64,000 bases of DNA from Lachnospiraceae bacterium (GTDB taxonomy: Bacteria; Bacillota; Clostridia; Lachnospirales; Lachnospiraceae). Both the position numbers and the translations under genes were made by a program. The stretch covers positions 1 to 64,000 of the forward strand of contig CAJTIU010000021.1 in NCBI GenBank assembly GCA_910576335.1. The letters are read 5' to 3'. This document shows, one piece after another, positions 7,530 to 15,232 of the stretch (positions are counted from its first letter, which is position 1; each line of letters begins with the position of its first letter). The notes below the pieces were generated by a model. That model was given only the letters and a program-made list of their open reading frames with translations. It searched no databases and was not told where the DNA came from.

Positions 7530-8829
7530 CGCCCTATCCCTTATCAGATTTGCTTTCCCAAGCATGGTGATGATGCTGTTTATGGGCTTATACACCATTG
7601 TGGACACGATTTTCGTAGCACGGTTTGTAGACACGAATGCTTTGTCGTCCATCAATATCGTCTGCCCCGTCATCAATCTGATTGTCGGTCTGGGGACGAT
7701 GCTTGCGACAGGAGGAAGTGCGGTTGTTGCGAAGAAAATGGGGAATGGAAACACAGAGGAAGCCAGAAGCAATTTTACGTTGATTGTCGTGGCAGGGGCG
7801 GTTATCGGTCTGTTGATTACAGTGGCAGGGCTTCTCTTTTTGGATGAAATCATCTGGGGATTAGGGGCGAGTGAAATCTTGTTCCCATATTGCAGGGATT
7901 ATCTGACGATACAGCTCATTTTCGCCGCCTTTAACATGATGCAGGTGCTGTATCAGAATCTGTTTGTAACGGCGGGTAAACCGACATTAGGCTTAGCGCT
8001 TGCTGTTCTGGCGGGGATTGCCAATATTGTTTTTGATTATGTCTTTATCGTTTTACTGCAAATGGGAATCAAGGGAGCAGCTATTGGGACAGGCATCGGA
8101 TATATGATACCGTCAATTATCGGTACAATATTTTTTATGATGAAAAGAAGTGAGCTGCACTTTTGCAAGCCTAATATGGACGCATCTGTTCTGCTGAAAA
8201 GCTCTTCCAATGGTGCATCGGAAATGGTAAGCCAGTGTTCGACTGCCGTAACGACATTTCTGTTTAATGTAACGATGATGAAGCTGTTAGGTGAGGACGG
8301 CGTGGCGGCGATTACGGTACTCATCTATTCGCAGTTCCTCTTAACAACGCTTACTATTGGCTTTTCTATGGGAACAGCCCCCGTCGTAAGCTATAACTAT
8401 GGGAGTGGGAATGTAAAACAGCTAAAAAAGACCGTCCGTATCTGTTTTAGCTTTATAGCGGGGATTTCCATATTTGTATTTTTATTTTCCCTGTTTGGCG
8501 GAGAAAGTATTGCAAAAGTATTTGCGGAGAACAACAGGAATGTTTTTGAAATTACAAAGAATGGATTTAGCGTTTTTTCATTCAGCTTTCTGTTCTCTGG
8601 GTGTAATATTTTTTCTTCTGCATTATTTACGGCATTATCCAGTGGGAAAGCATCTGCAACCATATCTTTCCTGCGGACATTTGGATTTATTATGGTGTTC
8701 CTTTTGGTATTGCCAAGATTTTTAAAGGTAACGGGCGTATGGCTTGCAGTACCGCTTGCGGAGCTTTTCACGCTTATGCTGACGGTATATCTGCTATGCA
8801 GGCATCGGAAACAGTACCATTATTTTTGA
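7489..8829 (+). CDS. MATE-family multidrug efflux transporter
   Basis: A protein of 446 residues with about twelve membrane helices. The start is the ATG (MTETQKNPLAENF) inside the end of the AraC-GNAT gene, preceded by a purine-rich stretch. Motifs include PSMVMMLFMGLYTIVDTIFVA and GMGTAPVVSYNYGSG-like residues (SMGTAPVVSYNYG) in the second half, typical of the MATE group. It belongs to the operon of the upstream AraC-GNAT protein, which suggests paired detection and export of one compound. This is a second MATE besides that at 4416 and is not a close duplicate. Confidence 0.9.
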   Translation: MTETQKNPLAENFNALSLIRFAFPSMVMMLFMGLYTIVDTIFVARFVDTNALSSINIVCPVINLIVGLGTMLATGGSAVVAKKMGNGNTEEARSNFTLIVVAGAVIGLLITVAGLLFLDEIIWGLGASEILFPYCRDYLTIQLIFAAFNMMQVLYQNLFVTAGKPTLGLALAVLAGIANIVFDYVFIVLLQMGIKGAAIGTGIGYMIPSIIGTIFFMMKRSELHFCKPNMDASVLLKSSSNGASEMVSQCSTAVTTFLFNVTMMKLLGEDGVAAITVLIYSQFLLTTLTIGFSMGTAPVVSYNYGSGNVKQLKKTVRICFSFIAGISIFVFLFSLFGGESIAKVFAENNRNVFEITKNGFSVFSFSFLFSGCNIFSSALFTALSSGKASATISFLRTFGFIMVFLLVLPRFLKVTGVWLAVPLAELFTLMLTVYLLCRHRKQYHYF

Positions 8830-8848
8830 AAGAAAGGCAGGCAAGAAA

Positions 8849-9037
8849 TTGAAACAGACAGAATGGATATTATGCCCTGTCTGCGGGAGCAAAACCCGCA
8901 GCAGAATTAGGGAGGATACTATTCTGGTAAATTATCCTCTCTACTGCCCGAAATGCAGGCAGGAAAGATTGATAGAAGTGAGAAATTTACAAACAATAGT
9001 CATCACAGAGCCAGACGCAAAGACGCAGAGCCGATGA
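8849..9037 (+). CDS. Cysteine-rich KTR peptide, complete copy
   Basis: A peptide of 62 residues starting at TTG 19 bases after the MATE gene, with GAAAGGCAGG upstream. It has the two CxxC pairs (CPVCGSKTR and CPKCRQ), the REDTILVNYPLYCPKC centre and the EPDAKTQSR tail. The cysteine pairs suggest a zinc knuckle. The 3' end overlaps the module terminator. KTR peptides are common beside accessory genes in gut Bacillota, but their role is not known. Confidence 0.8.
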   Translation: MKQTEWILCPVCGSKTRSRIREDTILVNYPLYCPKCRQERLIEVRNLQTIVITEPDAKTQSR

Positions 9038-9068
9038 ACTTGTGGAAAATCACAGTTTGTCGGCTTTT
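9029..9068 (+). terminator. Hairpin terminator after KTR gene
   Basis: AGCCGATGAACT (9029-9040) pairs, with G-U pairs, to AGTTTGTCGGCT (9054-9065), then TTTT. It is a diverged version of the hairpins at 304 and 4351. The stretch to 9223 otherwise shows no gene. Confidence 0.65.
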
Positions 9069-9223
9069 ATAGTATGGAAATCTTCTTGAATCAGTAACGT
9101 GGCGGCATGGTTGAAATCAAATTTTTATTCTTATACACTATACTTGTGTTTACAAAAGATAGCAGAAAAAGAGAGGAAATATAAATCGGATTAAGCTATC
9201 CTTAACGGCAAGGAGGTAAAAGG

Positions 9224-10087
9224 ATGGAATGGTTGAAAAAGCTTGGAGCAGCCATTGATTACATAGAAGATAATCTGGATAAGGAAATATCGTATGATGA
9301 AGCAGCCCGCATTGCGTGTTGTTCCCCCTATTATTTCCAGCGTGTTTTTTCCTATGTTTCGGGTGTGTCGTTGGCGGAATACATACGCCGCCGAAAAATG
9401 ACGCAGGCGGCATTTGAATTGCAGCGGGCAGACAGCAGGGTAATAGACGTTGCATTAAAATATGGATATTCCTCTCCGACTTCTTTTAATCGGGCTTTTC
9501 AGAATGTTCATGGCATCACGCCAACGGCAGCTAAGCTAGGGGGAAGTGTCCTGCAAGCATATCCGTCAATTCAGTTTAAGATTGAAATCACAGGAGGAAG
9601 CGCTATGGCATATCGCATTGCGGAAAAGCCGCCCCTGCGTATTGTGGGCATCCGTATCCCTTTGACTTCGGATATGGAAGATAATTTAAGGATTGTCCCA
9701 GAGTTTTGGAAAGCGTTATTGCAGGGAGAACAATTTTTGGAAATATGCAGGCTGTCTAATGGAGAGCCAAGAGGAATTTTAGGAATCAGCGTATATAGAA
9801 ACCCGAAAGATATTTATTACTACATTGGCGTTGCTGCAAATACCCCTGCTCCTGCGGGCATGTATGAATGTGAAATCCCTGCGGCTACATGGGTGATATT
9901 TGAAAACGATGGGCGTTTTAAGGAAGATGTGCAGAGTGTGTTCAAGCGGTTCTATATGGAATGGCTGCCGTTCTCTGGGTATAAATATGCAGAGCTGCCA
10001 GATATTGAAGTGTATCCGATTTGCAGCGGACAGCCAGTAAACGGACATTCTGAAGTATGGATTGCAGTGGTTAAGGAGGATGATTAA
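9224..10087 (+). CDS. AraC-family regulator with GyrI-like effector-binding domain
   Basis: A protein of 287 residues with GGCAAGGAGG upstream. The first 105 residues hold two helix-turn-helices (ISYDEAARIACCSPYYFQRVFSYVSG and VIDVALKYGYSSPTSFNRAFQ). From about 130 a GyrI/SbmC-like effector-binding domain follows (PPLRIVGIRIPL at its start, FYMEWLPFSGYKYAELPDIEVYP at its end). Such proteins bind hydrophobic cationic compounds and activate stress or efflux genes. The C45 hydrolase gene follows after 3 bases, so the two are one operon; the hydrolase substrate may be the inducer, which is inference. Confidence 0.9.
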   Translation: MEWLKKLGAAIDYIEDNLDKEISYDEAARIACCSPYYFQRVFSYVSGVSLAEYIRRRKMTQAAFELQRADSRVIDVALKYGYSSPTSFNRAFQNVHGITPTAAKLGGSVLQAYPSIQFKIEITGGSAMAYRIAEKPPLRIVGIRIPLTSDMEDNLRIVPEFWKALLQGEQFLEICRLSNGEPRGILGISVYRNPKDIYYYIGVAANTPAPAGMYECEIPAATWVIFENDGRFKEDVQSVFKRFYMEWLPFSGYKYAELPDIEVYPICSGQPVNGHSEVWIAVVKEDD

Positions 10088-10090
10088 ACG

Positions 10091-11161
10091 GTGTATCATT
10101 TAAGGTTAAAGGGCGACCATTATGAAATGGGAGTGAAGCGTGGAAAGATATTCAAAAAATGTCAGGTTTCTTTCCCTCTCCATTTGGATGAATTTCAACT
10201 GGAACATGGGAAACGGAGCGAAGCGGCATTAAGAAAATATTTCCCAGAGGTATGCGAAGAAATCAGAGGGGTGAGCGACGCCATAGGTGCGGATTATCTG
10301 CGTTTTGCTTCTTGGATGCTATGTATGGGATGCTGCATGTATAACTTGGAGAATAATATTCCCGTTGAAGTTCGGGGATGTACTGCTTTCGCATATGCAA
10401 AAGGCGGAAGAATCCTATATGGCAGGAACAATGACTTGCCGCCTTATCTGCGGGAGGGGAGCAAAAGTGAAATCTATGCCCCGAAAAACGGAAATAGATT
10501 TCAAATTACGACATCCTCTTTTATTAACGGGGAGGAGGGATTAAATGAACATGGGCTTGCAGTTGCAATGACTTTTGTAATGACCAGCCTTGATAAAATA
10601 CAGGCGGGATTTAATTCCTGTTTCATCGTGCGGTATCTGCTTGAAAAAGCGGGTAATACAGAGCAGGCAATTTCTTTACTAATGGAACTTCCAATCGCTT
10701 CTAACTGTAATATTCTGCTTGCAGATAAAAGCGGTGATATGAAAGTGGTTGAATGTACGCCATCCATGAAAAAAATCCGAGATGCAGAAAGTTTTGAGAA
10801 TGGAAGAATTATTTGTACTGTCAACAGTTTTACATCCGACGAAATGAAGCAATATGATGATGCAAATGGGGATGATTATAATTCCCATAAACGGTATCAA
10901 GTTGTCATGGACAGTTTTGCTTCGGGACGGATAAAAGAGGATTATATCGAAACCACCAAGCAGCTTTTAAAGGGCGATTATGGCTTTATGTGTCAGTATG
11001 ACAATGAGCCAGATTTTGAAACGGTCTGGAGTTCCGTATTTGATTTAGAAAGATTAACTGTTTACCGTGCGGAGGGTGACCCAAGAAAAAAGAAATTTAT
11101 GATGGACAACCGACTGCATGACTTAAAAATGAGAGGGCAGGCAGTTGTCAAAAAGCATTGA
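10091..11161 (+). CDS. C45-type autoproteolytic acyltransferase/hydrolase
   Basis: A protein of 356 residues from GTG, with AAGGAGG seven bases upstream. It resembles peptidase family C45 (isopenicillin N acyltransferase-like Ntn hydrolases), which cleave themselves to expose an N-terminal cysteine and then hydrolyse amide bonds. The sequence VRGCTAFAYAKGGRILYGRNNDLPPY fits the autocleavage site, with the cysteine of GCTAF as probable nucleophile. GLNEHGLAVAMTF and SNCNILLADKSGDMKVVE are further family-like segments. It lies behind an AraC/GyrI regulator and ends inside the start of a KTR gene. Possible role: amide hydrolysis of an antibiotic or signal. Confidence 0.8.
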   Translation: MYHLRLKGDHYEMGVKRGKIFKKCQVSFPLHLDEFQLEHGKRSEAALRKYFPEVCEEIRGVSDAIGADYLRFASWMLCMGCCMYNLENNIPVEVRGCTAFAYAKGGRILYGRNNDLPPYLREGSKSEIYAPKNGNRFQITTSSFINGEEGLNEHGLAVAMTFVMTSLDKIQAGFNSCFIVRYLLEKAGNTEQAISLLMELPIASNCNILLADKSGDMKVVECTPSMKKIRDAESFENGRIICTVNSFTSDEMKQYDDANGDDYNSHKRYQVVMDSFASGRIKEDYIETTKQLLKGDYGFMCQYDNEPDFETVWSSVFDLERLTVYRAEGDPRKKKFMMDNRLHDLKMRGQAVVKKH

Positions 11162-11357
11162 ATGGATATTTTGCCCTCTCTGCGGAAGCAAAACCCGTAA
11201 CAAGGTCAGGGAGGATACTGTTCTGATAAACTATCCTCTCTACTGCCCGAAATGCAGGCAGGAAACATTGATTGAAGCGAAGAATTTACAAGTAACAGTC
11301 ATCACAGAGCCAGACACATTAGATGCAGATGACCGTGTTATAATAGGGACAAGTTAG
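11145..11357 (+). CDS. Cysteine-rich KTR peptide with element-derived C-terminus
   Basis: A peptide of 70 residues from TTG, overlapping the end of the C45 gene by 17 bases. It has CPLCGSKTRNKVREDTVL and CPKCRQ like its paralogues, and matches the copy at 8849 almost base for base through GAGCCAGAC (to 11315). From there the DNA is different, and the peptide reads on into TLDADDRVIIGTS instead of AKTQSR. The new end, together with a rise in GC content, marks the left boundary of the phage-like element, so the gene was probably used as the integration target and given a new tail. Confidence 0.75.
   Translation: MSKSIEWIFCPLCGSKTRNKVREDTVLINYPLYCPKCRQETLIEAKNLQVTVITEPDTLDADDRVIIGTS
11311..11357. 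other. Left boundary (attL) zone of the phage-like element
   Basis: Identity with the other KTR 3' ends stops after CCAGAC (11311-11315). Beyond this the sequence is element DNA. TAGGGACAAGTTAG (11344-11357) is repeated at 60413-60426. The exact crossover cannot be fixed without the right junction, which lies outside the window. Confidence 0.55.
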
Positions 11358-11408
11358 AGGAACCCAGTAAAATCAAGGGGTTGCACTAACTTGTCCCCTT
11401 ATTTTTTT
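11346..11408 (+). terminator. Terminator-like inverted repeat at element left end
   Basis: GGGACAAGTTAG (11346-11357) pairs perfectly with CTAACTTGTCCC (11386-11397). An inner AACCC/GGGTT pair lies in the loop, and a T run follows (11402-11408). It would stop transcription from the KTR operon into the element. The arms also resemble the motif at 60415, so a recombinase-binding role is possible. Confidence 0.6.
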
Positions 11409-11931
11409 GCCCTTAAAAGGGCGAACGGAATCACCGCATTTCTGGTTTCCGTCTGGGAGCCGTACATATATTGCTGGCCAGCAGTATGAAAGTCTGATAG
11501 CGATTAAAGCAACCATACCATCCTCTGGTGATGGATTTGAAGGTCCGAAGTCCTTATAAATGCTGACGGGTTGCAACGGGGGCGTTGTAATATTGGTTGA
11601 CAGGTTTCGGCTGGGTTTAATGTGAACCGGGCGCCATGGGAGGGTTAAACCTGTGTTTCTGTACCATGGGAACAAATGAGATTTATTTACGGAAAGCCGG
11701 GGAACTTACAGCGCCCATATTGTTGTGATGGTTTTGAAGTTTTTGTGTAGCGGAGTTTTTGATTTTTGTAGATGGCATATCGTTTCGTTCGGAAACAAAT
11801 AGTTCTGTTTTGCAGGGAGAGGCACGGGCTGTTACGCCTGGGGCGGTCTCTGTAAAATCCCAGGGTTAGTTCAGTGACGGAGAAACAATGGATAGTCCGG
11901 TCTGCGGGCCGGTGGAAAGGGCGGGATATAG
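11409..11931 (+). ncRNA. Candidate large structured non-coding RNA
   Basis: About 520 bases with no credible reading frame but many helices: 11409-11422, 11426-11451 (CGGAA/TTCCG plus ACC/GGT), a near-perfect 20-base palindrome at 11468-11487, 11518-11534, GCAACG/CGTTGT at 11573-11588, and ACAGGTTT (11600-11607) with AAACCTGT (11647-11654). GGGCGC (11629-11634) can pair with GCGCCC (11711-11716), crossing the last helix as a pseudoknot would. Large ornate RNAs such as ROOL and GOLLD occur in prophages at similar size, but assignment to either class is not shown here. The transcript would read toward symE. Confidence 0.4.
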
Positions 11932-12174
11932 ATGAAGAAGGATGTTCGGAAGATTAAGGTGTATGAGCAGAGCGGGCGTAATTATAAGCCGACGCCTACA
12001 ATTATGTTGAAGGGGCTTTGGCTGGAAGAATTGGGCTTTGGGGCGGGGACGCTCCTGACGGTTCGGTGTGAGGAAGGGAAGCTGGTAATTGAGCCGAGGG
12101 AGTCGGTGGATTACATAGATGTGTTTGAGGAACAGCAGTTGAGCATGGTGGCAGAGAGGAAAGTGAGGTTTTGA
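11932..12174 (+). CDS. symE: SymE-family type I toxin-like protein
   Basis: A protein of 80 residues preceded by AAAGGGCGGGA. KVYEQSGRNYKPTPTIMLKGLWLEELGF and GTLLTVRCEEGKLVIEP match the SymE toxin-like domain, which has an AbrB-type fold. In E. coli, SymE is an SOS-induced nucleic-acid-degrading protein held down by antisense RNA SymR. No antisense RNA can be proven here, but the structured region just upstream is a possible source. ParA follows 3 bases after the stop, so the gene may simply be part of the partition operon. A second symE lies at 33303 on the other strand. Confidence 0.75.
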   Translation: MKKDVRKIKVYEQSGRNYKPTPTIMLKGLWLEELGFGAGTLLTVRCEEGKLVIEPRESVDYIDVFEEQQLSMVAERKVRF

Positions 12175-12177
12175 TAT

Positions 12178-12963
12178 ATGGGTAAGATTTATATGATCGG
12201 TTCACAAAAAGGGGGTACGGCGAAGACGACAACTACGTTCAATCTGGCGTACTGCCTGCGGAAAATGGGGAAGAGGGTTCTGGCTGTGGATTTTGACAGC
12301 CAGGCGAATCTGACAACGTGCTTCGGCGTGGAAGGAACGGGAGTGCTGGATGATACTATCGGGCATCTGATGATGGCGCAGATTGAGGATATGAAGCTGC
12401 CGTCCCCGAAGAAGTACATACGGACGAAGGAAGGGGTGGACTTCATCCCATCGTCTATTTATCTGTCGGTGGTGGATGCGAAGCTGCGGCTGGAGATGGG
12501 GGCGGAGAAGATGCTGTCCGGGATTCTGGAGCCGCTGCGAGAGAAGTATGATTATATCCTGATTGATACCTGTCCGTCCCTTGGGACTCTGACAATAAAT
12601 GCGTTGGCAGCTGCCGATGAGGTCATTATCACGGTGAACCCCCAGCTTCTGGCTATGATGGGGATGCAGGATTTTTTGCGGACGGTGGTGAAGATCAGGA
12701 AGCGGATCAATCCGGGGCTGGGGATTGCAGGCATCCTGATGACCATGTGCGAGTCCAGGACGAAGCTGTGCAGGGTTCTGACGGAGGAAGTGACAGAGAG
12801 TTTCCAGGAGCAGATACGGGTGTTTGAAACGAAGATTCCAAATACGGTGAAAGTGGGGGAGAGCATTTATTACAGTTTGCCGGTGGCGGAGTACAGCCCG
12901 AAGGCGAGCGCGGGGATGGCTTATAAAAAATTTGCAAAGGAGCTGGTTTTGTATGAAGGCTAA
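12178..12963 (+). CDS. parA: ParA-family partition ATPase
   Basis: A protein of 261 residues of the Soj/ParA type. The deviant Walker A box QKGGTAKTTTTFNLA is at residues 9-23, followed by VLAVDFDSQANLT (Walker A') and YDYILIDTCPSLGTLTINALAAADE (Walker B region). ParA forms ATP-dependent dimers on DNA and moves ParB-bound centromeres. It overlaps parB, whose ATG lies within the last codons. A plasmid-style partition pair at the left end of a phage element suggests an episomal stage; this is inference. Confidence 0.93.
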   Translation: MGKIYMIGSQKGGTAKTTTTFNLAYCLRKMGKRVLAVDFDSQANLTTCFGVEGTGVLDDTIGHLMMAQIEDMKLPSPKKYIRTKEGVDFIPSSIYLSVVDAKLRLEMGAEKMLSGILEPLREKYDYILIDTCPSLGTLTINALAAADEVIITVNPQLLAMMGMQDFLRTVVKIRKRINPGLGIAGILMTMCESRTKLCRVLTEEVTESFQEQIRVFETKIPNTVKVGESIYYSLPVAEYSPKASAGMAYKKFAKELVLYEG

Positions 12964-13954
12964 TGGGACGAAGAGGAAGATTTTTAATGACGCTGTGGAT
13001 CTTCTGGCGGGGGCGGAAGAGGTTTCCGCTCCGGAGAACGGGATCAGGATGCTGCCTATTGACAGTATCCGCCCGTTCCGGAAACATCCTTTCCGGCTGT
13101 ATGAGGGGGAGCGTCTGGAGGATATGGTGGAGAGCATTAAGGAGCATGGGGTTCTGAATCCGGTGATTGTGTGGCAGGAGGGGGACGGGTATGAGATGCT
13201 TGCGGGGCATAACCGGCAGGTGGCGGGGAGGCTGGCAGGCTTGACGGAGATTCCGGCCATTGTGAAGACGGATCTGACGGAAGAGGACGCTTATGTGTAT
13301 GTGATTGAGACCAATGTGATACAGAGGGGATTTGCGGAGCTTCTGCCCAGTGAGAAGGCGGCGGTGCTGGCGGAGCGGTATGAGAAGGTCAGCAGCCAGG
13401 GGCGGCGGAATGATATTTTGGAGGAGATCGCAAGGCTGAATGGGCAGGACACGGCGGGGACTTGTGGACATGATGTCCACAGGTTGAAGAGCCGGGATGC
13501 CATTGGGGAAGAGTATGGGATGACCGGGAGGAATATTGCCAGGTACATGCGGGTGCAGAAGCTGGAGGAGCCTTTGAAGGGGCGGCTGGACGAGGGGACG
13601 CTGCCTTTGGTGGCGGCAGTGGACTTGTCTTATCTGTCGGAGAAGGAGCAGGAGGTGGTGTCCGGGCTGGCGGATACAGGGAAGATTAAGCTGGATGCGA
13701 AGACGGCGAAGTGCGTCAGGGGTATGGCGGGGAATGTGACGGAAGAGGCTGTGCTGGGGGCGCTGGATGGTGGAAAAGGGAAGAAAGCGGCCGCCGGAAG
13801 GAGTGTGAGGCTGTCGGCGGAGGTGTATGAGAGGTATTTTGGCGGGGTGAAGCCTGGGGAGGTGGCGAGTATCGTGGAGGACGCGCTGGCGGCGTGGTTC
13901 GGGAAAGGGGGAGTGTCTGATGTTCCGGGCGGAAGAAATCGGGCGGCTGGATAG
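12953..13954 (+). CDS. parB: ParB-family partition protein
   Basis: A protein of 333 residues, starting at the ATG (MKANGTKRK) behind GCAAAGGAG and overlapping the parA stop by 11 bases. The N-terminal CTPase/nuclease-like domain has IDSIRPFRKHPFRLYEGERLEDMVESI, ML-AGHNRQVAGRLAG and IETNVIQR, followed by an HTH region around 175-205 (SRDAIGEEYGMTGRNIARYM). ParB loads on parS sites and spreads as a CTP-bound clamp. A 9-1-9 palindrome inside this gene (13463-13481) is a possible parS. The C-terminal 60 residues are less conserved. Confidence 0.9.
   Translation: MKANGTKRKIFNDAVDLLAGAEEVSAPENGIRMLPIDSIRPFRKHPFRLYEGERLEDMVESIKEHGVLNPVIVWQEGDGYEMLAGHNRQVAGRLAGLTEIPAIVKTDLTEEDAYVYVIETNVIQRGFAELLPSEKAAVLAERYEKVSSQGRRNDILEEIARLNGQDTAGTCGHDVHRLKSRDAIGEEYGMTGRNIARYMRVQKLEEPLKGRLDEGTLPLVAAVDLSYLSEKEQEVVSGLADTGKIKLDAKTAKCVRGMAGNVTEEAVLGALDGGKGKKAAAGRSVRLSAEVYERYFGGVKPGEVASIVEDALAAWFGKGGVSDVPGGRNRAAG
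13463..13481. repeat. Palindrome within parB, candidate parS
   Basis: TGTGGACAT-G-ATGTCCACA is a perfect 9-1-9 inverted repeat inside parB. parS centromeres are often near or inside parB genes, as in Bacillus. The sequence differs from the Bacillus parS consensus, and coding constraint could partly explain it. Confidence 0.4.
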
Positions 13955-14195
13955 GTCTTATTTTAACATTATTCTGGCGGAGGAATATGATGTGACGCTC
14001 CAGTCGAAGAATACGGGGCATATCTGGTATATCCATAATCCGGAGTATCCGGGGGAGGGGGAGTGTATTATTTTCCATAAGCACAGGGCTTCCCAGCCGT
14101 ACCATCAGCATGGGAGGGCCAGGAGTCTGGGGCAGGCGGTACGGAGCATTATGGGGCATGATGTGTTCCAGATGAATGGGCGGAAGCGGATTTAG
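13920..14195 (+). CDS. Hypothetical protein downstream of parB
   Basis: A protein of 91 residues, starting in the last codons of parB with GGGGGAG upstream. It contains FNIILAEEYDVTLQSKNTGHIWYIHNPEYPG and is rich in His and Tyr in its second half (HKHRASQPYHQHGRARSLGQAVRSIMGHD). No family was recognised. Overlap with parB and the terminator shortly after its stop make it the last gene of the symE-parA-parB operon, so a role in partition or maintenance is possible but unproven. Confidence 0.7.
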   Translation: MFRAEEIGRLDRSYFNIILAEEYDVTLQSKNTGHIWYIHNPEYPGEGECIIFHKHRASQPYHQHGRARSLGQAVRSIMGHDVFQMNGRKRI

Positions 14196-14218
14196 AAGTA
14201 TTATGTTGATGAAGCAAG

Positions 14219-14256
14219 GAGCCGGTTAGGAATGTTGATTCCCAATCGGCTCTTTT
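14219..14256 (+). terminator. Rho-independent terminator after the par operon
   Basis: GAGCCGGTT pairs with AATCGGCTC across an inner GGAAT/ATTCC hairpin, followed by TTTT (14253-14256). It separates the partition operon from the AT-rich Hachiman cassette. Confidence 0.75.
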
Positions 14257-14323
14257 GGATAGTAAAATGAGAAATAGTGTGGTAAAATATAGTAAATTGC
14301 TTTGGTACAAAGGAGAATGAATT

Positions 14324-15232
14324 ATGGAAATAAGTTTAAAGGAGTCAGATTTCTTGGGATCATTCGATTTGCTGTGGTCAAAGGATTTGGACAAGTATAA
14401 AAAGAATAAATTGAACCTTTTTGTATTGAAGATTAATTCTAATGAGTTTGATTATGATTTGTTGATAGAAATGCTGCTTGATCCAGTCATTGATTACTCG
14501 ATATCAAGGCAGGTAAAAGAGAAATATAGAAACAGACCAGCAACTCTTTCTAAAAAAGCAAGAGAAAAATTTGTTGAGTATACAAGAAATAATGGAGAAT
14601 TGGGAGAGCTGCTTTTATTTTGCTTTTTAGAAACACATTTAGGAGCTCCCAAAATACTTACAAAATTGGAACTGAAAACATCAACAAGCCACTATGTAAA
14701 TGGAGCTGATGGTGTACATTTCCTGAAATTATCTGATGGGAATTATCAATTAATATTTGGAGAGTCAAAAACCTACCAAAAAATAGATGCTGCTATAAGA
14801 GATGCGTTCATATCTATAAATAATTTTAAAAATGGTATAAACGATAAAGGAAATGCGAAGAGTGGAATAGGTTATGAAATAAGTTTGATTAGTGATAACT
14901 TATTTAAGGAATCTTTTTCAGATGAAGAAAGAGAGTTCTTAGAAAGTTTAATTTACCCTACCAAGAACAGAAATTTTGATGTCGATGATGCCTTTGGTAT
15001 TTTTATTGGCTTCCAAATAGATATAAGCGATGAGGAAAAGGAAATGCCAACATCAGATTTTAGGAAATTAATAAAATCGAGAGTAGATATTGAGGTTAGT
15101 AAGTACCTTGTGAGTATACAACAGAAAATTATTGATAATAAGCTACAAGGTCATAATTTCTACATATATGTTTTGCCATTTACTGACATAAATTCAAAGA
15201 GACAGAGGATAATGGAGGCCATTACACAATGA
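14324..15232 (+). CDS. hamA: Hachiman anti-phage system nuclease HamA (DUF1837)
   Basis: A protein of 302 residues with AAAGGAG upstream. Its centre matches DUF1837, the HamA C-terminal domain: GELGELLLFCFLETHLG (about 90-106), then GADG (127-130) and GESK (146-149). D129 and E147-x-K149 fit a PD-(D/E)XK nuclease site. In Hachiman, HamA is held inactive by the helicase HamB and degrades DNA after infection is sensed. The stop overlaps the start of hamB by 4 bases. The gene is far more AT-rich than the phage genes around it, so it was acquired separately. Confidence 0.88.
   Translation: MEISLKESDFLGSFDLLWSKDLDKYKKNKLNLFVLKINSNEFDYDLLIEMLLDPVIDYSISRQVKEKYRNRPATLSKKAREKFVEYTRNNGELGELLLFCFLETHLGAPKILTKLELKTSTSHYVNGADGVHFLKLSDGNYQLIFGESKTYQKIDAAIRDAFISINNFKNGINDKGNAKSGIGYEISLISDNLFKESFSDEEREFLESLIYPTKNRNFDVDDAFGIFIGFQIDISDEEKEMPTSDFRKLIKSRVDIEVSKYLVSIQQKIIDNKLQGHNFYIYVLPFTDINSKRQRIMEAITQ

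Noticed and set aside
11409-11931. Group II intron or degraded gene
   Set aside because: No domain V-like hairpin, reverse transcriptase or long frame is present; stops occur in all frames and the helices are local.
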